NCBI RefSeq assembly: GCF_003075415.1
Contig: NZ_QDAH01000003.1
Coordinates: forward strand, 62,001 to 126,000
Source of the DNA: Microvirga sp. KLBC 81
GTDB lineage: Bacteria; Pseudomonadota; Alphaproteobacteria; Rhizobiales; Beijerinckiaceae
Length of the DNA stretch: 64,000 nt
Reading direction: 5' to 3'
The notes under the pieces are model-generated. The model saw nothing but the letters and a program-made list of their open reading frames with translations. It was not told the origin of the DNA and ran no database searches. The position numbers and the translations under genes were made by a program. Below, one piece after another: positions 1-9,115 of the stretch; within the stretch, counting starts at the first letter, position 1, and each line of letters opens with the position of its first letter.

Positions 1-138
1 AAGCCGCGAAGGGGAGAAGCTTTATCGGCCCATGCTCTTCTTTGATCGAAATCATTGACGTCATCTGCTCAAGACGGCCTTACTTGATACACACTATCAG
101 TCAATCATCTCTGGCCTGCTCTTCGTGCGGATCTCTTG

Positions 139-2046
139 ATGCCCGGCTCCGAGAAAACCCAATCTCCCGCCTCGCCAGGGTCTCTGCTTCTGACTGGCTT
201 GGCGGGAGCATCCTTGCAGAGGCTCCATGGGGTTGTTCGCCCGGTCCTGGTGATTGTGCCTACCCTCGGGCTGCTCGCCGGGTTCGCAGCGCGTCTTGCC
301 GGCACCGGGCAGTGGTCCGGAACGATCTGGGCCGTGGCGACAATCCCGGTCCTGGGTGCCCTGCTGATCGAGATTGTAGCGAGCCTCAGGCGGGGAGACG
401 TCGGTCTGGATATCGTCGCGGCTCTGTCGATGACAGGCGCTCTCGTCTTCGGAGAGCATCTCGCCGCTGTCGTCGTGGCACTCATGTACGCTGGCGGTCA
501 GTATCTGGAGAGTTTTGCGGAGCGCCATGCCAATCGCGAGATGACCGCCCTCCTGTCCCGTGTACCACGCACTGCCATCCGCCATCGCAACGGCAGGCTC
601 GAGGAGGTCGGGCTCGATGCGGTCGTTCCGCAGGATCGCCTGCTCGTGCGCCAGGGCGATGTGGTGCCGGTGGACGGCGTGGTGACGGAGGGGATGGCTG
701 TTCTCGACCAGTCGGCGCTGACGGGCGAGTCGGTTCCTGTGCAGAAGGGAGTCGGAGAGCCTGTGATGAGCGGTGTGACGAATGTCGGCGGTGCGTTCGA
801 TCTGTCCGCCACCCATCGCGCTGCCGAGAGTACCTATGCGGGTATCATCCGCCTGATCGAGGCGGCGCAGCGCTCAAAGGCGCCCATGGCCCGCATGGCC
901 GATCGGTTCGCGATATGGTTCCTGCTGTTGACGATCGTTCTCGCCGGCGGAGCTTGGCTTTGGACCGAAGATCCGATCCGGGCCCTGGCCGTGCTCGTGA
1001 TCGCGACGCCGTGCCCGCTCATCCTCGCTGTGCCGGTTGCCATTGTGTCGGGCGTGTCGCGCGCCGCCAAGGCCGGTGTGTTGGTAAAGGGCGGGAAGGC
1101 ATTGGAGACGCTTGCCCGTGTGCGCGCTCTCGTCATCGACAAGACAGGCACCCTCACGCATGGGCGGGCCGAGCTCGTCGAGATCCGCCCGCTCGCCGAT
1201 GTGCACCCTGCGGAGATCCTTCGACTCGCAGCATCACTGGATCAGGCCTCCAAGCACGTCATCGCTCGTGCTCTCGTGCAGGAGGCGCGGGCCCGGGGAC
1301 TCGATCTCTCCGTTCCCGCGAATGTCGAGGAGATCCCCGGAGAGGGAGTGGAAGGAAATCTCGATGGCCGTCACGTCGCAGTCGGTGGCGTTCACTATGT
1401 GGCCCAGCGGACCCTCGGCGCCGGGCAAGCTCTGGCGAATGGTGATCATCCTGTGGGGGCGGTGCTGGTCGCCGTTGCCGTCGATGGCCGCATCTTGGGC
1501 CTTCTTGTGCTGGCCGATCGGTTGCGGTTGGGGGCGGCGGAACTGATCGAGGACCTGCGTCGACTTGGGATCAGGCGAATCGTTCTGGCTTCCGGCGACC
1601 GTCAGGAGGTTGCCGAGGCGGTGACGTCCGGGCTTAACCTTGACGCTGTTCATGCCGATCTGACTCCCGACAGCAAGATCGGGATCGTGCAGGCGGAACG
1701 GCGACGCGGGCCCGTGATGATGGTCGGTGACGGAGTCAACGATGCCCCGGCGCTCGCAGCTGCGGATCTCGGAGTTGCCATGGGCACCAAAGGTGCCGCG
1801 GCCTCCGTGGAAGCGGCCGATGTCGTTCTGCTCGTTGATCAGTTGGACAGGATCCTGGGTGCGATCCATACGGCGCGTCGATCCAGACGCATTGCCCTCC
1901 AAAGCGTGTATGCCGGGATTGGCCTTTCCGCTGTCGGGATGGTCGTGGCCGCATTCGGCTACCTGACACCTGTACAAGGCGCCCTGATACAGGAGGCAAT
2001 TGATGTCGCTGTCATCCTCAACGCCTTGAGGGCGTTGCGCGGGTAG
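139..2046 (+). CDS. Heavy-metal translocating P1B-type ATPase
   Basis: A 635-residue inner-membrane pump that exports a heavy-metal cation using ATP. Visible P-type signatures in order: the actuator TGES (near residue 200), the metal-site CPC in the membrane (ATPCPL, near 295), the phosphorylation motif DKTGTLT (near 335) and the hinge GDGVNDAP (near 535). The CPC motif and the C-terminal EAIDVAVILNALR place it in the P1B group (Zn/Cd/Co/Pb or Cu; the metal cannot be decided). There is no N-terminal CxxC metal-binding domain. The nucleotide-domain HP motif normally read as S-E-H-P is here SKHVIA, so the proline is replaced. TTG at 136 directly precedes the ATG at 139; the ATG is chosen. Downstream DNA is not an obvious operon partner. 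Confidence 0.95.
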   Translation: MPGSEKTQSPASPGSLLLTGLAGASLQRLHGVVRPVLVIVPTLGLLAGFAARLAGTGQWSGTIWAVATIPVLGALLIEIVASLRRGDVGLDIVAALSMTGALVFGEHLAAVVVALMYAGGQYLESFAERHANREMTALLSRVPRTAIRHRNGRLEEVGLDAVVPQDRLLVRQGDVVPVDGVVTEGMAVLDQSALTGESVPVQKGVGEPVMSGVTNVGGAFDLSATHRAAESTYAGIIRLIEAAQRSKAPMARMADRFAIWFLLLTIVLAGGAWLWTEDPIRALAVLVIATPCPLILAVPVAIVSGVSRAAKAGVLVKGGKALETLARVRALVIDKTGTLTHGRAELVEIRPLADVHPAEILRLAASLDQASKHVIARALVQEARARGLDLSVPANVEEIPGEGVEGNLDGRHVAVGGVHYVAQRTLGAGQALANGDHPVGAVLVAVAVDGRILGLLVLADRLRLGAAELIEDLRRLGIRRIVLASGDRQEVAEAVTSGLNLDAVHADLTPDSKIGIVQAERRRGPVMMVGDGVNDAPALAAADLGVAMGTKGAAASVEAADVVLLVDQLDRILGAIHTARRSRRIALQSVYAGIGLSAVGMVVAAFGYLTPVQGALIQEAIDVAVILNALRALRG

Positions 2047-2047
2047 A

Positions 2048-2380
2048 GCTTTAAAGCAGGTCGAGGATGAGGGCTATGCGATCTACGCGCCCTCCACACG
2101 CGGTGTGAACAACAGCGTTGTCTTCCATCCCGACAACCTGCTGGTGACGGATGTCCGCGTGCGTCGCGTATTGCTGCATGCCACCAATACCGATGAAATC
2201 GTCTCGACCTTGTTCACGACCCATTACTCGAAGGCCACGTCGGTCATTGCCAAGACCGCACTCGGCTATGTGGATCTCTTCTCGAAACTCACTTGCGACC
2301 TTGAGGAGGCGAAGGCGCCCCTCGACGAGGCCGGCTGGAAGGTGGGAGCAGAACGGTCTGCGCCGGAAGGACGGGCGCCC
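2048..2380 (+). pseudogene. Coding-like remnant, C-terminal fragment of unknown protein
   Basis: Right after the ATPase stop, in another frame, an open frame without a good start runs to the small gene on the opposite strand. Codon use is strongly GC3-biased, as in true genes here. Its first part, GYAIYAPSTRG followed by NNSVVFHPDNL, vaguely resembles the C-terminal end of RES-type domains (usually Y-P-S-R..G...VVF.P). I infer a truncated gene whose 5' part is missing; the RES resemblance is weak and the identity is open. Confidence 0.3.
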
Positions 2381-2382
2381 TG

Positions 2383-2556
2383 CTACGGGATCGGTACCGT
2401 CGGGCCTAGAGCCCACACCATTGAAGCCGCAGAGAAGATCCCTGTCAGGAGCAGAGTGCTCAGCAGAATTGTACCGACAGGGACGTGCATGCACTTCCTG
2501 GCAAGCCGCATGGCTTCCCGGTGGTCGGACGCGCATGTATCGGGATTAACGGCCAT
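2383..2556 (-). CDS. Small single-span membrane protein
   Basis: A 57-residue ORF with a polar N-terminus (starts MAVNPDTCASDHREAMR) and one hydrophobic helix (VGTILLSTLLLTGIFSAA) close to the C-terminus. The start is supported by an AGAGGGG Shine-Dalgarno about seven bases upstream of the ATG. It stands alone on the minus strand between the coding-like remnant and the DUF6894 gene. Function is unknown; such orphan mini-membrane proteins are common in Methylobacteriaceae. Confidence 0.6.
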   Translation of the reverse strand: MAVNPDTCASDHREAMRLARKCMHVPVGTILLSTLLLTGIFSAASMVWALGPTVPIP

Positions 2557-2767
2557 GGTTTGTCCCCTCTGCTTTTGTCCATCGGAGCAGGGCCAAGATC
2601 GGTCGATCATCTTCTACATGGTCGGAGAACCGCGTGCGTTCATCCAGGTTAAACGTAGCTGCAGTTTTCAGCACCTAACCACATGTCCGGAGTCCACAAG
2701 TTAACCTACTTGATGGCGCAGCCTCCGGAACAGCCGCAGAGAAGGCCCGGCACGAGGAGCAGAAACC

Positions 2768-2992
2768 ATGCCGCGCTACGTCTTCAACGCATACAGTGGA
2801 ATATGCTATGCGCAGGACTTCGAGGTTCACGATCTCCCTGACCTGGAGGCCGCCCGCGGCAAGGCCCGGACGATAGCGAAGCATTTCTGGGCTTACCTGC
2901 CAAGCAGCCTACGGCGGGAGGCTCTGACGATCGAGATTGTGGAGGAGAAGGGTCAAGAGTTTATGGCCCTTCGTTTCGCATCACCGCATTAG
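2768..2992 (+). CDS. DUF6894 family protein
   Basis: A 74-residue protein beginning MPRYVFNAYSG and carrying the LPDLEAARGKA segment. This is the layout of the DUF6894 family (MPRYxFHxxxG ... LPDLxAARxxA), small cytosolic proteins of unknown role, often in many copies in Methylobacterium and Microvirga. An excellent GAGGAG ribosome site lies upstream of the ATG. The family's usual D-x-EG segment after the first strand is replaced by YAQDFEVHD, so this is a divergent member. Confidence 0.75.
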   Translation: MPRYVFNAYSGICYAQDFEVHDLPDLEAARGKARTIAKHFWAYLPSSLRREALTIEIVEEKGQEFMALRFASPH

Positions 2993-3001
2993 CCTCCTTC
3001 T

Positions 3002-3073
3002 AGCGCATCGTGCGGAACCGCAGGTCCGCGTCAGCGAAAAGTGGATCCGGTTTTCCGCCTCAAACGATGCGCT
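3002..3073. repeat. Interspersed palindromic repeat, copy 1
   Basis: The ends agcgcatcgt (3002-3011) and acgatgcgct (3064-3073) are perfect 10-base inverted repeats. The middle holds an inner palindrome around gcgaaaagtggatccgg. Related copies lie at 5938, 7120, 7639 and 17938. This is a repeat type scattered between genes in rhizobial and Methylobacteriaceae genomes. Confidence 0.75.
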
Positions 3074-3487
3074 CTTCAAGAAAAGGAGCCTCGGGCCCGC
3101 TCGAGGAAGTCTGCCTCGAATGGTTGGGCTGCCGTCGTGGATTGACTGCGCCGGCGAGATGTCATTGGCCTTCAGGCGAATGCCTGCTCACCGACATTGC
3201 CCAAGCTTGGCCATGCGCGATGACCTATTCCGTACCGCACAGCGCCGTGACCTTGTCTACGGCAATCAAGAGCCTATGCTCGTCATTTCCCCCATTGGTC
3301 TCTGAACGGGCTCAAAAGTATCATCCTCCGCAATTGCCAGTAGAAATGCACGGCAGGGCCACAATGCGATTCCGTAATGGATCGCCGTCAATGTGAGGCA
3401 CCGAAGCGGCACATTGCAGCTGCGTTCAGGCTATGCGTCGTGAGCCATAGCCATCGCTGTAAAGCATGAAGCGACCAGGGATTTCCT
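3074..3487. other. Intergenic, no convincing gene
   Basis: Several open frames exist but none has a ribosome site, family-like motifs or the GC3 bias of neighbouring genes. I see no repeat or RNA signature beyond the palindromic repeat on its left edge. Confidence 0.5.
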
Positions 3488-4777
3488 ATGGTTTGGCAAA
3501 GGAAGCAGCACTCTCGTGCGACACATCGCGAGAGGATTACCCCAGCTACCTCCGGAGGTACGAGGTGGTGGGGCATGGTTGGCGCTCTGGTTGCAGGGGG
3601 CGTCATGGTGTCTCTATTGCCCGATTTTGCAGAGGGCAGGCGGAAAACGGAAGAGCGCTCCTCGAGTTCGACAGATGCGTACTCCAACACCGACGGAGCC
3701 CATATTGGGATCTCGGATCCGCCCATTTCGATTCCCTCGCTTGCTGGCAGGTGGCAAAATCTGCCTCTGCTCGCGTCACAGGAACCTGATGATATCGCCG
3801 TGGGTGGCGAGGTTGAGGCTCTTGTACTTCAAGTAGCGTTTGACCGGGAGAGAAATCGTGCCGACGCTGCACAGTTGCAGGTAGCATCCCTTCAGGGACA
3901 GATCGCCAGCCTGAAAGAAAAACACGAGGTGTTACGGGAGCAGGCGGAGAATGCATTGCTCAAGGCAGCCGAGTCGCATGAGAAATTGGAAAACTTGCGA
4001 GCGAGTGTCGTTGAAGCCCAGAAAGCAGAAGAGAGCGAGAGGGAAAAGGCTAGTGCCGCGCGTGAACAACTAGAGGCCGTAAAAGGTCAGCTGGCTGCCA
4101 CTAGGCAGCAGGAGGACGAAAGAACTCTCCGGGAGCAGCTTGCCCGCCGAGCAGCAAACGAAGAGTTGATAGCTGAGTATCGAAGAGCAGCTCTGAAGGA
4201 GAGGGAGGAGGCTGTTTCCGCGCGTGAAGAACTAGAGTCCGTAAAGGTTCAACTCGCTGCACTCACAGCGCAAGTCAGTGATGGGATGAAGACCAAGGGC
4301 CAATTGGAGATGAGGCAGGATCAAGATTCTGCTGATCCTCTTTTCAAAAATCGCGAAGAGCTGCCTTTAACAACTCCGAATCTCCAACTGCCTTTGGAGA
4401 CAAATACACCTCCAAAGGCGCGGGGGGAGGATGCACAGCATGGTACTCGTCAGGATATCGATAAAAGCGGAACAAACGGCAGGGCCCGGCAAGTCTCTCT
4501 GCAGCCTGGAGCAAGATTACGGGCGAGACCGGACAGTCCAGACAGTAATGCAGCGACTGCGCGAGTTCTCAGCCGCAAGTACCGGACGGAGCCTGAGGCA
4601 GCAAACGTGGCCAAGTGGAGGCGGGAGTCTCCAGGCCAGCGCTTACAGTCAACCGAGAAAGCTTCGCCCAAAGCAAGCCAGCGACCTCGTTTGCTCACCC
4701 AGGATGTTCTTGTTGTACGCAGTCCTGGCGCCCTTAGTCTGCCGAGTGCCCTGCTGCCCGACGATGGACTTTGGTGA
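3488..4777 (+). CDS. Membrane-anchored coiled-coil protein
   Basis: A 429-residue protein of unknown function. A basic N-terminus is followed by one hydrophobic span near residues 29-45 (MVGALVAGGVMVSLL), then a short linker and a long heptad-rich coiled coil from about 110 to 270 with repeated blocks such as SAREQLEAVKGQLAA and SAREELESVKVQLAA. The tail is basic, Ser/Pro-rich and probably disordered. The two similar coiled-coil blocks suggest an internal duplication. Membrane-tethered coiled-coil proteins of this shape recur in Microvirga and Bradyrhizobium, with the bulk of the chain probably periplasmic. The start has an AGGGA about six bases upstream; an internal ATG just before the membrane span is an alternative. 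Confidence 0.7.
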   Translation: MVWQRKQHSRATHRERITPATSGGTRWWGMVGALVAGGVMVSLLPDFAEGRRKTEERSSSSTDAYSNTDGAHIGISDPPISIPSLAGRWQNLPLLASQEPDDIAVGGEVEALVLQVAFDRERNRADAAQLQVASLQGQIASLKEKHEVLREQAENALLKAAESHEKLENLRASVVEAQKAEESEREKASAAREQLEAVKGQLAATRQQEDERTLREQLARRAANEELIAEYRRAALKEREEAVSAREELESVKVQLAALTAQVSDGMKTKGQLEMRQDQDSADPLFKNREELPLTTPNLQLPLETNTPPKARGEDAQHGTRQDIDKSGTNGRARQVSLQPGARLRARPDSPDSNAATARVLSRKYRTEPEAANVAKWRRESPGQRLQSTEKASPKASQRPRLLTQDVLVVRSPGALSLPSALLPDDGLW

Positions 4778-5030
4778 AGCCCGATCAACTCCCGGTCAAG
4801 GTGGCGGCACCAATGATCCAAGACATGCAAGAAGTATATGAATTCCGGAAATTACTAGAACGCGACCCAGTCCGAAGCGGATCCCTTGAGGCATTCCAAC
4901 CGGCACCTTCCAAACGTCATCTTCGCGGCCTGTGCGCGAGCAGGGCGTCTCCGGGAGAAACGTCAAATCAGAATTAGGCGATCGAGACCTGCGCGGGCGT
5001 GTGTGTCTCGGGTAATTACCAGGAGGAGCC

Positions 5031-5867
5031 ATGCATCGCGTATCAATCGTTTCACTCATCGCGATCGCGATGCTGGCAGCTCAGCCTGTCTTCGCCAAGG
5101 GCGGAGGAGGTGGAGGCGGCGGTAAAGGCGATCGCGGAAGTCAGGGCAATGGCGGGGATGGAGGAAAAGGAGGTGGAGGCCAAGGTAATGGAAACAGCGG
5201 ACGCAACGGAAGCAACGGCAACAGCGAAAGAAATACTGGAGGAACTGGCAATCAAGCCGGCGCGAATAGCGATAGCAGAACAGGCGGCCGTAGCGCTGGT
5301 GGTGAGGGAAGTCAGGGTATAGGAAAAGGCAACAGCGGAAATAGAGCTGGCGGCTTGAACAGCCTCAGCACCGGCGGGGCAGTTATCACCAACAGTGCCA
5401 GGACATCCGGGGGAGTGCCCGCCGCAGCAACCAATCATATGACAGGCGCATCTGGTGTGCAGGCAGCTCCGCGTGCGACGACGCTAACAAGCGCAATACC
5501 TGCATCGGCATTGCCGACAGCGCCGGCGGGCAGTGCCAACTTGAGTTTGCCATCTCCTCTTATCCCGCGCTTCGAGCCATCCGGTGCCGAGAGGACCGGC
5601 TTTGTTGACCCGCTTGCTCCGCGAGCTGGCACCCCAAGCCGAATGGTCCAAGCCTGTCGCGCCTCCATCGTGACGGCAGCGCTTCCTTATGGAGCGATAA
5701 GGGTGGAGGCGGCGAGCGCCGGGCGAGCCATCCGTATGCCAGACGGAGGATTTACAGCACCAATCGAAGTGCGTGTCATGTACGCGCGGGCGAATGCACG
5801 TCAGATCCGCCAGTCTCAGGTCGCATGTCGGCTGAATGCCATCGGAACGGTCGTGGCTCTTAGCTAA
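5031..5867 (+). CDS. Secreted glycine-rich protein
   Basis: A 278-residue exported protein. It has a clear signal peptide (SIVSLIAIAMLAAQPVFA, cleavage likely after residue 22), then about 85 residues dominated by Gly, Asn and Ser starting with an eight-glycine run. A Ser/Ala-rich linker follows. The C-terminal domain of about 100 residues has mixed composition with two cysteines (VQACRAS and QVACRLN) that could form a disulfide. A GGAGGAG site precedes the ATG. The gene lies between a coiled-coil and a collagen-like protein, which suggests surface or matrix material; this is inference. Confidence 0.75.
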   Translation: MHRVSIVSLIAIAMLAAQPVFAKGGGGGGGGKGDRGSQGNGGDGGKGGGGQGNGNSGRNGSNGNSERNTGGTGNQAGANSDSRTGGRSAGGEGSQGIGKGNSGNRAGGLNSLSTGGAVITNSARTSGGVPAAATNHMTGASGVQAAPRATTLTSAIPASALPTAPAGSANLSLPSPLIPRFEPSGAERTGFVDPLAPRAGTPSRMVQACRASIVTAALPYGAIRVEAASAGRAIRMPDGGFTAPIEVRVMYARANARQIRQSQVACRLNAIGTVVALS

Positions 5868-5937
5868 ACTTCGTTGGCAGGCTCCTCGTTATGCGCAGTA
5901 GAGTGTTTGTGTTGGGCGGCCTGAAGAACTCGGGGCT

Positions 5938-6040
5938 AGAACCTCGGACGTGAAAAATGGAATCCACTTTTGGGATCGAGCCGGTGCTCCCTGCATAGAG
6001 CAGCGCATCGTGCATTCTGTTTTCAGCGGGGGCGCGCTGC
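5938..6040. repeat. Interspersed palindromic repeat, copy 2
   Basis: It contains cctcggacgtgaaaaatgg, an inner palindrome around tggaatccacttttgg, and the end motif agcgcatcgtgc. It is the same family as the repeats at 3002, 7120, 7639 and 17938, here imperfect and without a clean closing arm. Confidence 0.6.
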
Positions 6041-6114
6041 AATCTCTCGCTTTCAACACTTGCGCGAAGCATCAATGCCTGTCCGTTGGCACGATGCCCA
6101 AGGAGAACGGTTCA

Positions 6115-7101
6115 TCACTTTTTGGCGCAAATCGCCCTAGCGCGCATGCCGCCTTCGTTCTCACTCACGGAGAAACAAAACACACTGTTCTCATCCATGG
6201 CTAACTGGTCGCCACGGTTGCATGTACCGCCAACGGGATATTCGTCATCATCGCATCGGACTGTGCATCGTCCTCCTGGCGCGCATTGCTGAACGAGAAC
6301 CCGAAGGATGGTGCCTGTCATCCCGGACTTGCCCTCAGGTCCCATAGGACCGGGAGGTCCAGGTGGACCCGCCACCCCGGTGGGACCCGCTGGGCCCAGA
6401 GGGCCGGGCGGACCTGCCTGTCCCTCAGGCCCCTGTGGTCCATCTGGGCCGGGCGGACCGGCTGGTCCAGGAGCCCCCGTCGCGCCAGTTTCTCCTCGGG
6501 GGCCAGGAACACCCTGCGGCCCCTGAGGTCCCTGGTGACCTGCAAGCCCTTGGGGCCCCTGCGGTCCTGGCGGTCCAGGAGGTCCTTCCGGTCCAGGAGG
6601 TCCCGGAGGACCAGCGGGTCCAGGTTGTCCGTTGGAGGTCACCTGCCCTGGCGGGCCTGGTGGCCCATCGGCCCCGGCCGGACCTGCGGGCCCCTGAGGC
6701 CCGGGCGGACCTTGCGGGCCAGGAACACCGGGAGGCCCTGGGGGACCAACTGCAGCAGGCTGCTCGATGGATGCCTGTCGAGGCATGGCCTCGCCTCGCT
6801 GCCCTTCAGGTCCTCTCTGGCCGCAGAACCCAATCACGGCCTCGCGCTGCTCATCGTCCGCCCGAAGTGTGATAATGCAATCGGCAGGATGGTAAATGAC
6901 ACGGAAGGCAAAGCGCCCGCTCGCATCGCTTCTCGTCTGATGTTCGCTGTCGAGGGTTAGCGCAGTCTGACGTGGCCTGCTCAACCGGCCAGTAACACGC
7001 AGTTCGCCCGCCGTAATCATTGCTTGATCCACAATGATATCCGCCATTGCCGGACCAGTGCTTAGGGCAATTGCGACTCCAACGAGCAGGCGCTCGAGCA
7101 T
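6115..7101 (-). CDS. Secreted collagen-like Gly-X-Y repeat protein
   Basis: A 328-residue protein with a signal peptide ([20 protein letters not shown]). An N-terminal globular part of about 85 residues ([15 protein letters not shown]...) is followed by about 145 residues of nearly pure Gly-X-Y repeats, broken once by QVTSN after residue 155. A 60-residue Cys-containing C-terminal domain closes it. Collagen-like tracts of this kind form triple helices in known bacterial proteins; the Cys domain may act in trimerisation or anchoring. Start choice: a perfect GGAGGAGGT lies four bases before the ATG at 7101, so the upstream extension is not used. The upstream DNA is palindromic repeat. Low-complexity DNA here makes length variation by slippage likely. 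Confidence 0.85.
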   Translation of the reverse strand: MLERLLVGVAIALSTGPAMADIIVDQAMITAGELRVTGRLSRPRQTALTLDSEHQTRSDASGRFAFRVIYHPADCIITLRADDEQREAVIGFCGQRGPEGQRGEAMPRQASIEQPAAVGPPGPPGVPGPQGPPGPQGPAGPAGADGPPGPPGQVTSNGQPGPAGPPGPPGPEGPPGPPGPQGPQGLAGHQGPQGPQGVPGPRGETGATGAPGPAGPPGPDGPQGPEGQAGPPGPLGPAGPTGVAGPPGPPGPMGPEGKSGMTGTILRVLVQQCAPGGRCTVRCDDDEYPVGGTCNRGDQLAMDENSVFCFSVSENEGGMRARAICAKK

Positions 7102-7119
7102 GGTCACCTCCTCCGCCTT

Positions 7120-7260
7120 CCTGGAGCCTCGGACCCAAAAGTGGATTCCACTTTGGGGATCGATCCGATGCATCCTCTTTCAAGCCGAGCATCGTTGAAA
7201 GCGACCCGAAGGGCCGCGCTCGCGAATAACCGGGGCCGCTTTTTAAGCACGATGCTCTAG
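7120..7260. repeat. Interspersed palindromic repeat, copy 3 (compound)
   Basis: It begins with cctcggacccaaaagtgg and the inner palindrome around tggattccacttt, then gatccgatgcatcc. The second part is bounded by gagcatcgtt and acgatgctct. It overlaps the upstream region of the collagen-like gene, so it may shape that promoter or a transcript end. Confidence 0.65.
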
Positions 7261-7305
7261 GTGAGCTTTGCTTGGGAGTGACCCGTAGTCAATTCTCGAA
7301 CCAGG

Positions 7306-7645
7306 GTGCAACAGCAGTATGCCCATAGCTCAAAAGACCTATTGGCGGCGGTCATCTCTTGGCTCAACGAAGGCAAGCACAAGGTCTCTGGAGAGTTTGA
7401 GGAACACGAGAGTGCAGGGACGATGAGCGCAAGCAGCTTCGGACTGCCATTGCTCTCTGCAAGAAACGAAGGGCCACACTCGTCATCGCAAGGATGGATA
7501 GCTTTCTCGCAATCTTGCGTTCATTGCGAACTTCATGAAGAGCGGCGTGGAGTTCGTGGCCTGTGCAACCCACAGGCCACTAAGCTCACCATCCATATCC
7601 TTGCTGCTGTGGCCGAACACGAATGCGACATGATCGCTAGAGCAT
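7306..7645 (+). pseudogene. Decayed serine recombinase (resolvase) fragment
   Basis: Reading across three frames recovers the middle of a resolvase-type serine recombinase. WLNEGKHKVSGEFEEHESAG comes first, then AIALCKKRRATLVIA and ANFMKSGVEFVA, and finally TKLTIHILAAVAEHECDMIA, the hallmark of the family (T-x-HILAAVAEHE-x-x-MI). At least two frameshifts separate these pieces, and both the catalytic N-terminus and the DNA-binding C-terminus are missing. It is followed directly by a palindromic repeat. It marks an old mobile element. Confidence 0.8.
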
Positions 7646-7745
7646 CGTGCGGACCTCCGGTTCCGCTCTCAACGATGCTCTCATTGAAGGAGAAAGCATC
7701 GGATCGGTCCCAAAAGTGCAAATCCACTTGTGGGTCCGAGGCTGT
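7639..7745. repeat. Interspersed palindromic repeat, copy 4
   Basis: agagcatcgt (7639-7648) and acgatgctct (7672-7681) form a perfect 10-base inverted repeat. A second palindromic part follows, read on the other strand as cctcggacccacaagtgg. It abuts the end of the recombinase remnant. Confidence 0.7.
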
Positions 7746-8540
7746 AGACTACCCACCCCCAACCTTCAAAAGGGCTCAAGCCCCACGAGGTTGGTGGGGG
7801 CGATGCTGTGCAGTGTAAGCGGTTTCTGAGGGCCCCTCGATGCCGCAGACATGCCTGGGTCCCATCTGCGACCTGTGATCCAGTGGGTTCCCGTAAGGAC
7901 CGGATTCCTCAGGACTTCCAATCGGCCGCACGAACATCGTCTCTGCGACTGACTTGGGGCGACGAGCCAGCTCGTCTCAAGAAAGGGCCGATCTCCTGGC
8001 AGAGAAGCCGGATTCCTTTACTGCTTCTCGGGCGAAGTAGCGCAAAGAGGCCTCCACCTCCAGATTTGGGAAGTTGACGTGCGGCCCGTATTCGGCGCGG
8101 AGCCCACGAAGCATCATCGCCCAACTATACTTGGTGCTCCCGCGAATATTCCGGTGAAACGTGTCGGGTCGCTCCGGTCGTGAGGACAGAGCTGTTCGGT
8201 TGTGCCCCGAGAAAGGGCGCGATCTCAGTTCGCCGTTCAGAAAGGGGCGAAGCACGAAGCAGAAGTGCCGCTCTTCGGCTGCGTGTGGGATAGGATGTGA
8301 GACAGGCGGGCCGCGACATTGCCTTAAGCATCTGTAATACTCACGGATTTTGTCGCAAAATTAGGTGGCGGAGGGAGAGAAACGGGGCTCGAACATTCTC
8401 CTGAAAGGAGCCAAATCGCTGGCAGGCTCTGGAGAATACTGCAAGCTCCAACTTCTGCTGGGGGAGGGTGAGCGGACCTTATAGCCGCGACGGGTTGCGT
8501 TACGAATCCGAATGGGCGCTAATTGAGCTGCTCCTGCCTG
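7746..8540. other. Degenerate intergenic stretch with a coding-like minus-strand fragment
   Basis: No intact gene. On the minus strand about 7980-8140 gives SWAMMLRGLRAEYGPHVNFP and further coding-like residues, but with no good start and no family I recognise. CCACCCCCAACCT and AGGTTGGTGGGGG near 7750-7800 form an imperfect hairpin. I read the stretch as mobile-element debris. Confidence 0.35.
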
Positions 8541-8559
8541 AGCCGCACGCCCGCGGACG

Positions 8560-9115
8560 CACACGGCGTTGTCCGCCCGAGAGATCCTGAACGCCATCGT
8601 CTACGTGCTGCTTTGCCTTCTGATTTGCCGCCCAGGAGCACTGTCTTCCGCTGATTTAGCAGGTGGCGTGACCCCGGTCTATTCGAGGCCATCAATCATC
8701 TTCTTGTTATGGCGTATCGCGAGCGAGACGGGCGGGAGGCCTCGCCCACAGCCGCTGTGCTTGACTGCCAAAGTGTAGAGACCACTGAGAGCGGCAGCCC
8801 AAGAGGCAATGAACTGCTAAGAAGATCAAAGGCCGTAAGTGTCAGGTGACGATCGACACCAACAGACGCAGACCGGTTCTGTAGACGCAGCCCGCCGATA
8901 TTCAGGGTCGGGATGGCGTACCTATGATCTTTCGCGTGTCGTGGCGTTCATTTCCGTTCACTGCCAGAGCGTTCAATGAAGGCGGCTATGCTGGCGAGGC
9001 CCTCGCCCAGCTCTGCCGGATACGACTCCGATGAACGTATTGCTGGAGAAGCGTTCCAACATGCACAACCGCCTTCAAATTTCGGCAGATCACGAAGCAA
9101 GATCTTGAGGGACGT
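8560..9115 (+). pseudogene. Decayed IS5-family transposase
   Basis: Fragments of an IS5-group DDE transposase in shifting frames: AREILNAIVYVLL (normally VREVLNAILYLLRTG), INHLLVMAYRERDGREASPT and AAVLDCQSVETTESG (normally IDSQSVKTTE, which carries the first catalytic Asp), KKIKGRKCQVTIDT, then AADIQGRDGVP and FPFTARAFNEGGYAGEALA. Internal deletions, stops and frameshifts show that it is inactive. No terminal inverted repeats could be fixed by eye. Confidence 0.8.

Noticed and set aside
42-1445. 467-codon frame overlapping the P-type ATPase
   Set aside because: Shifted frame of the ATPase with Arg/Gly-rich low-information sequence.
4771-4977. Short frame after the coiled-coil gene
   Set aside because: TTG start without a ribosome site and without coding bias.
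6308-6960. Plus-strand Gly/Pro and Arg/Ser-rich frames, or a possible tandem-repeat array
   Set aside because: They are the complementary strand of the collagen-like repeats. The 9-base periodicity comes from Gly-X-Y codons, not from a CRISPR or other array.
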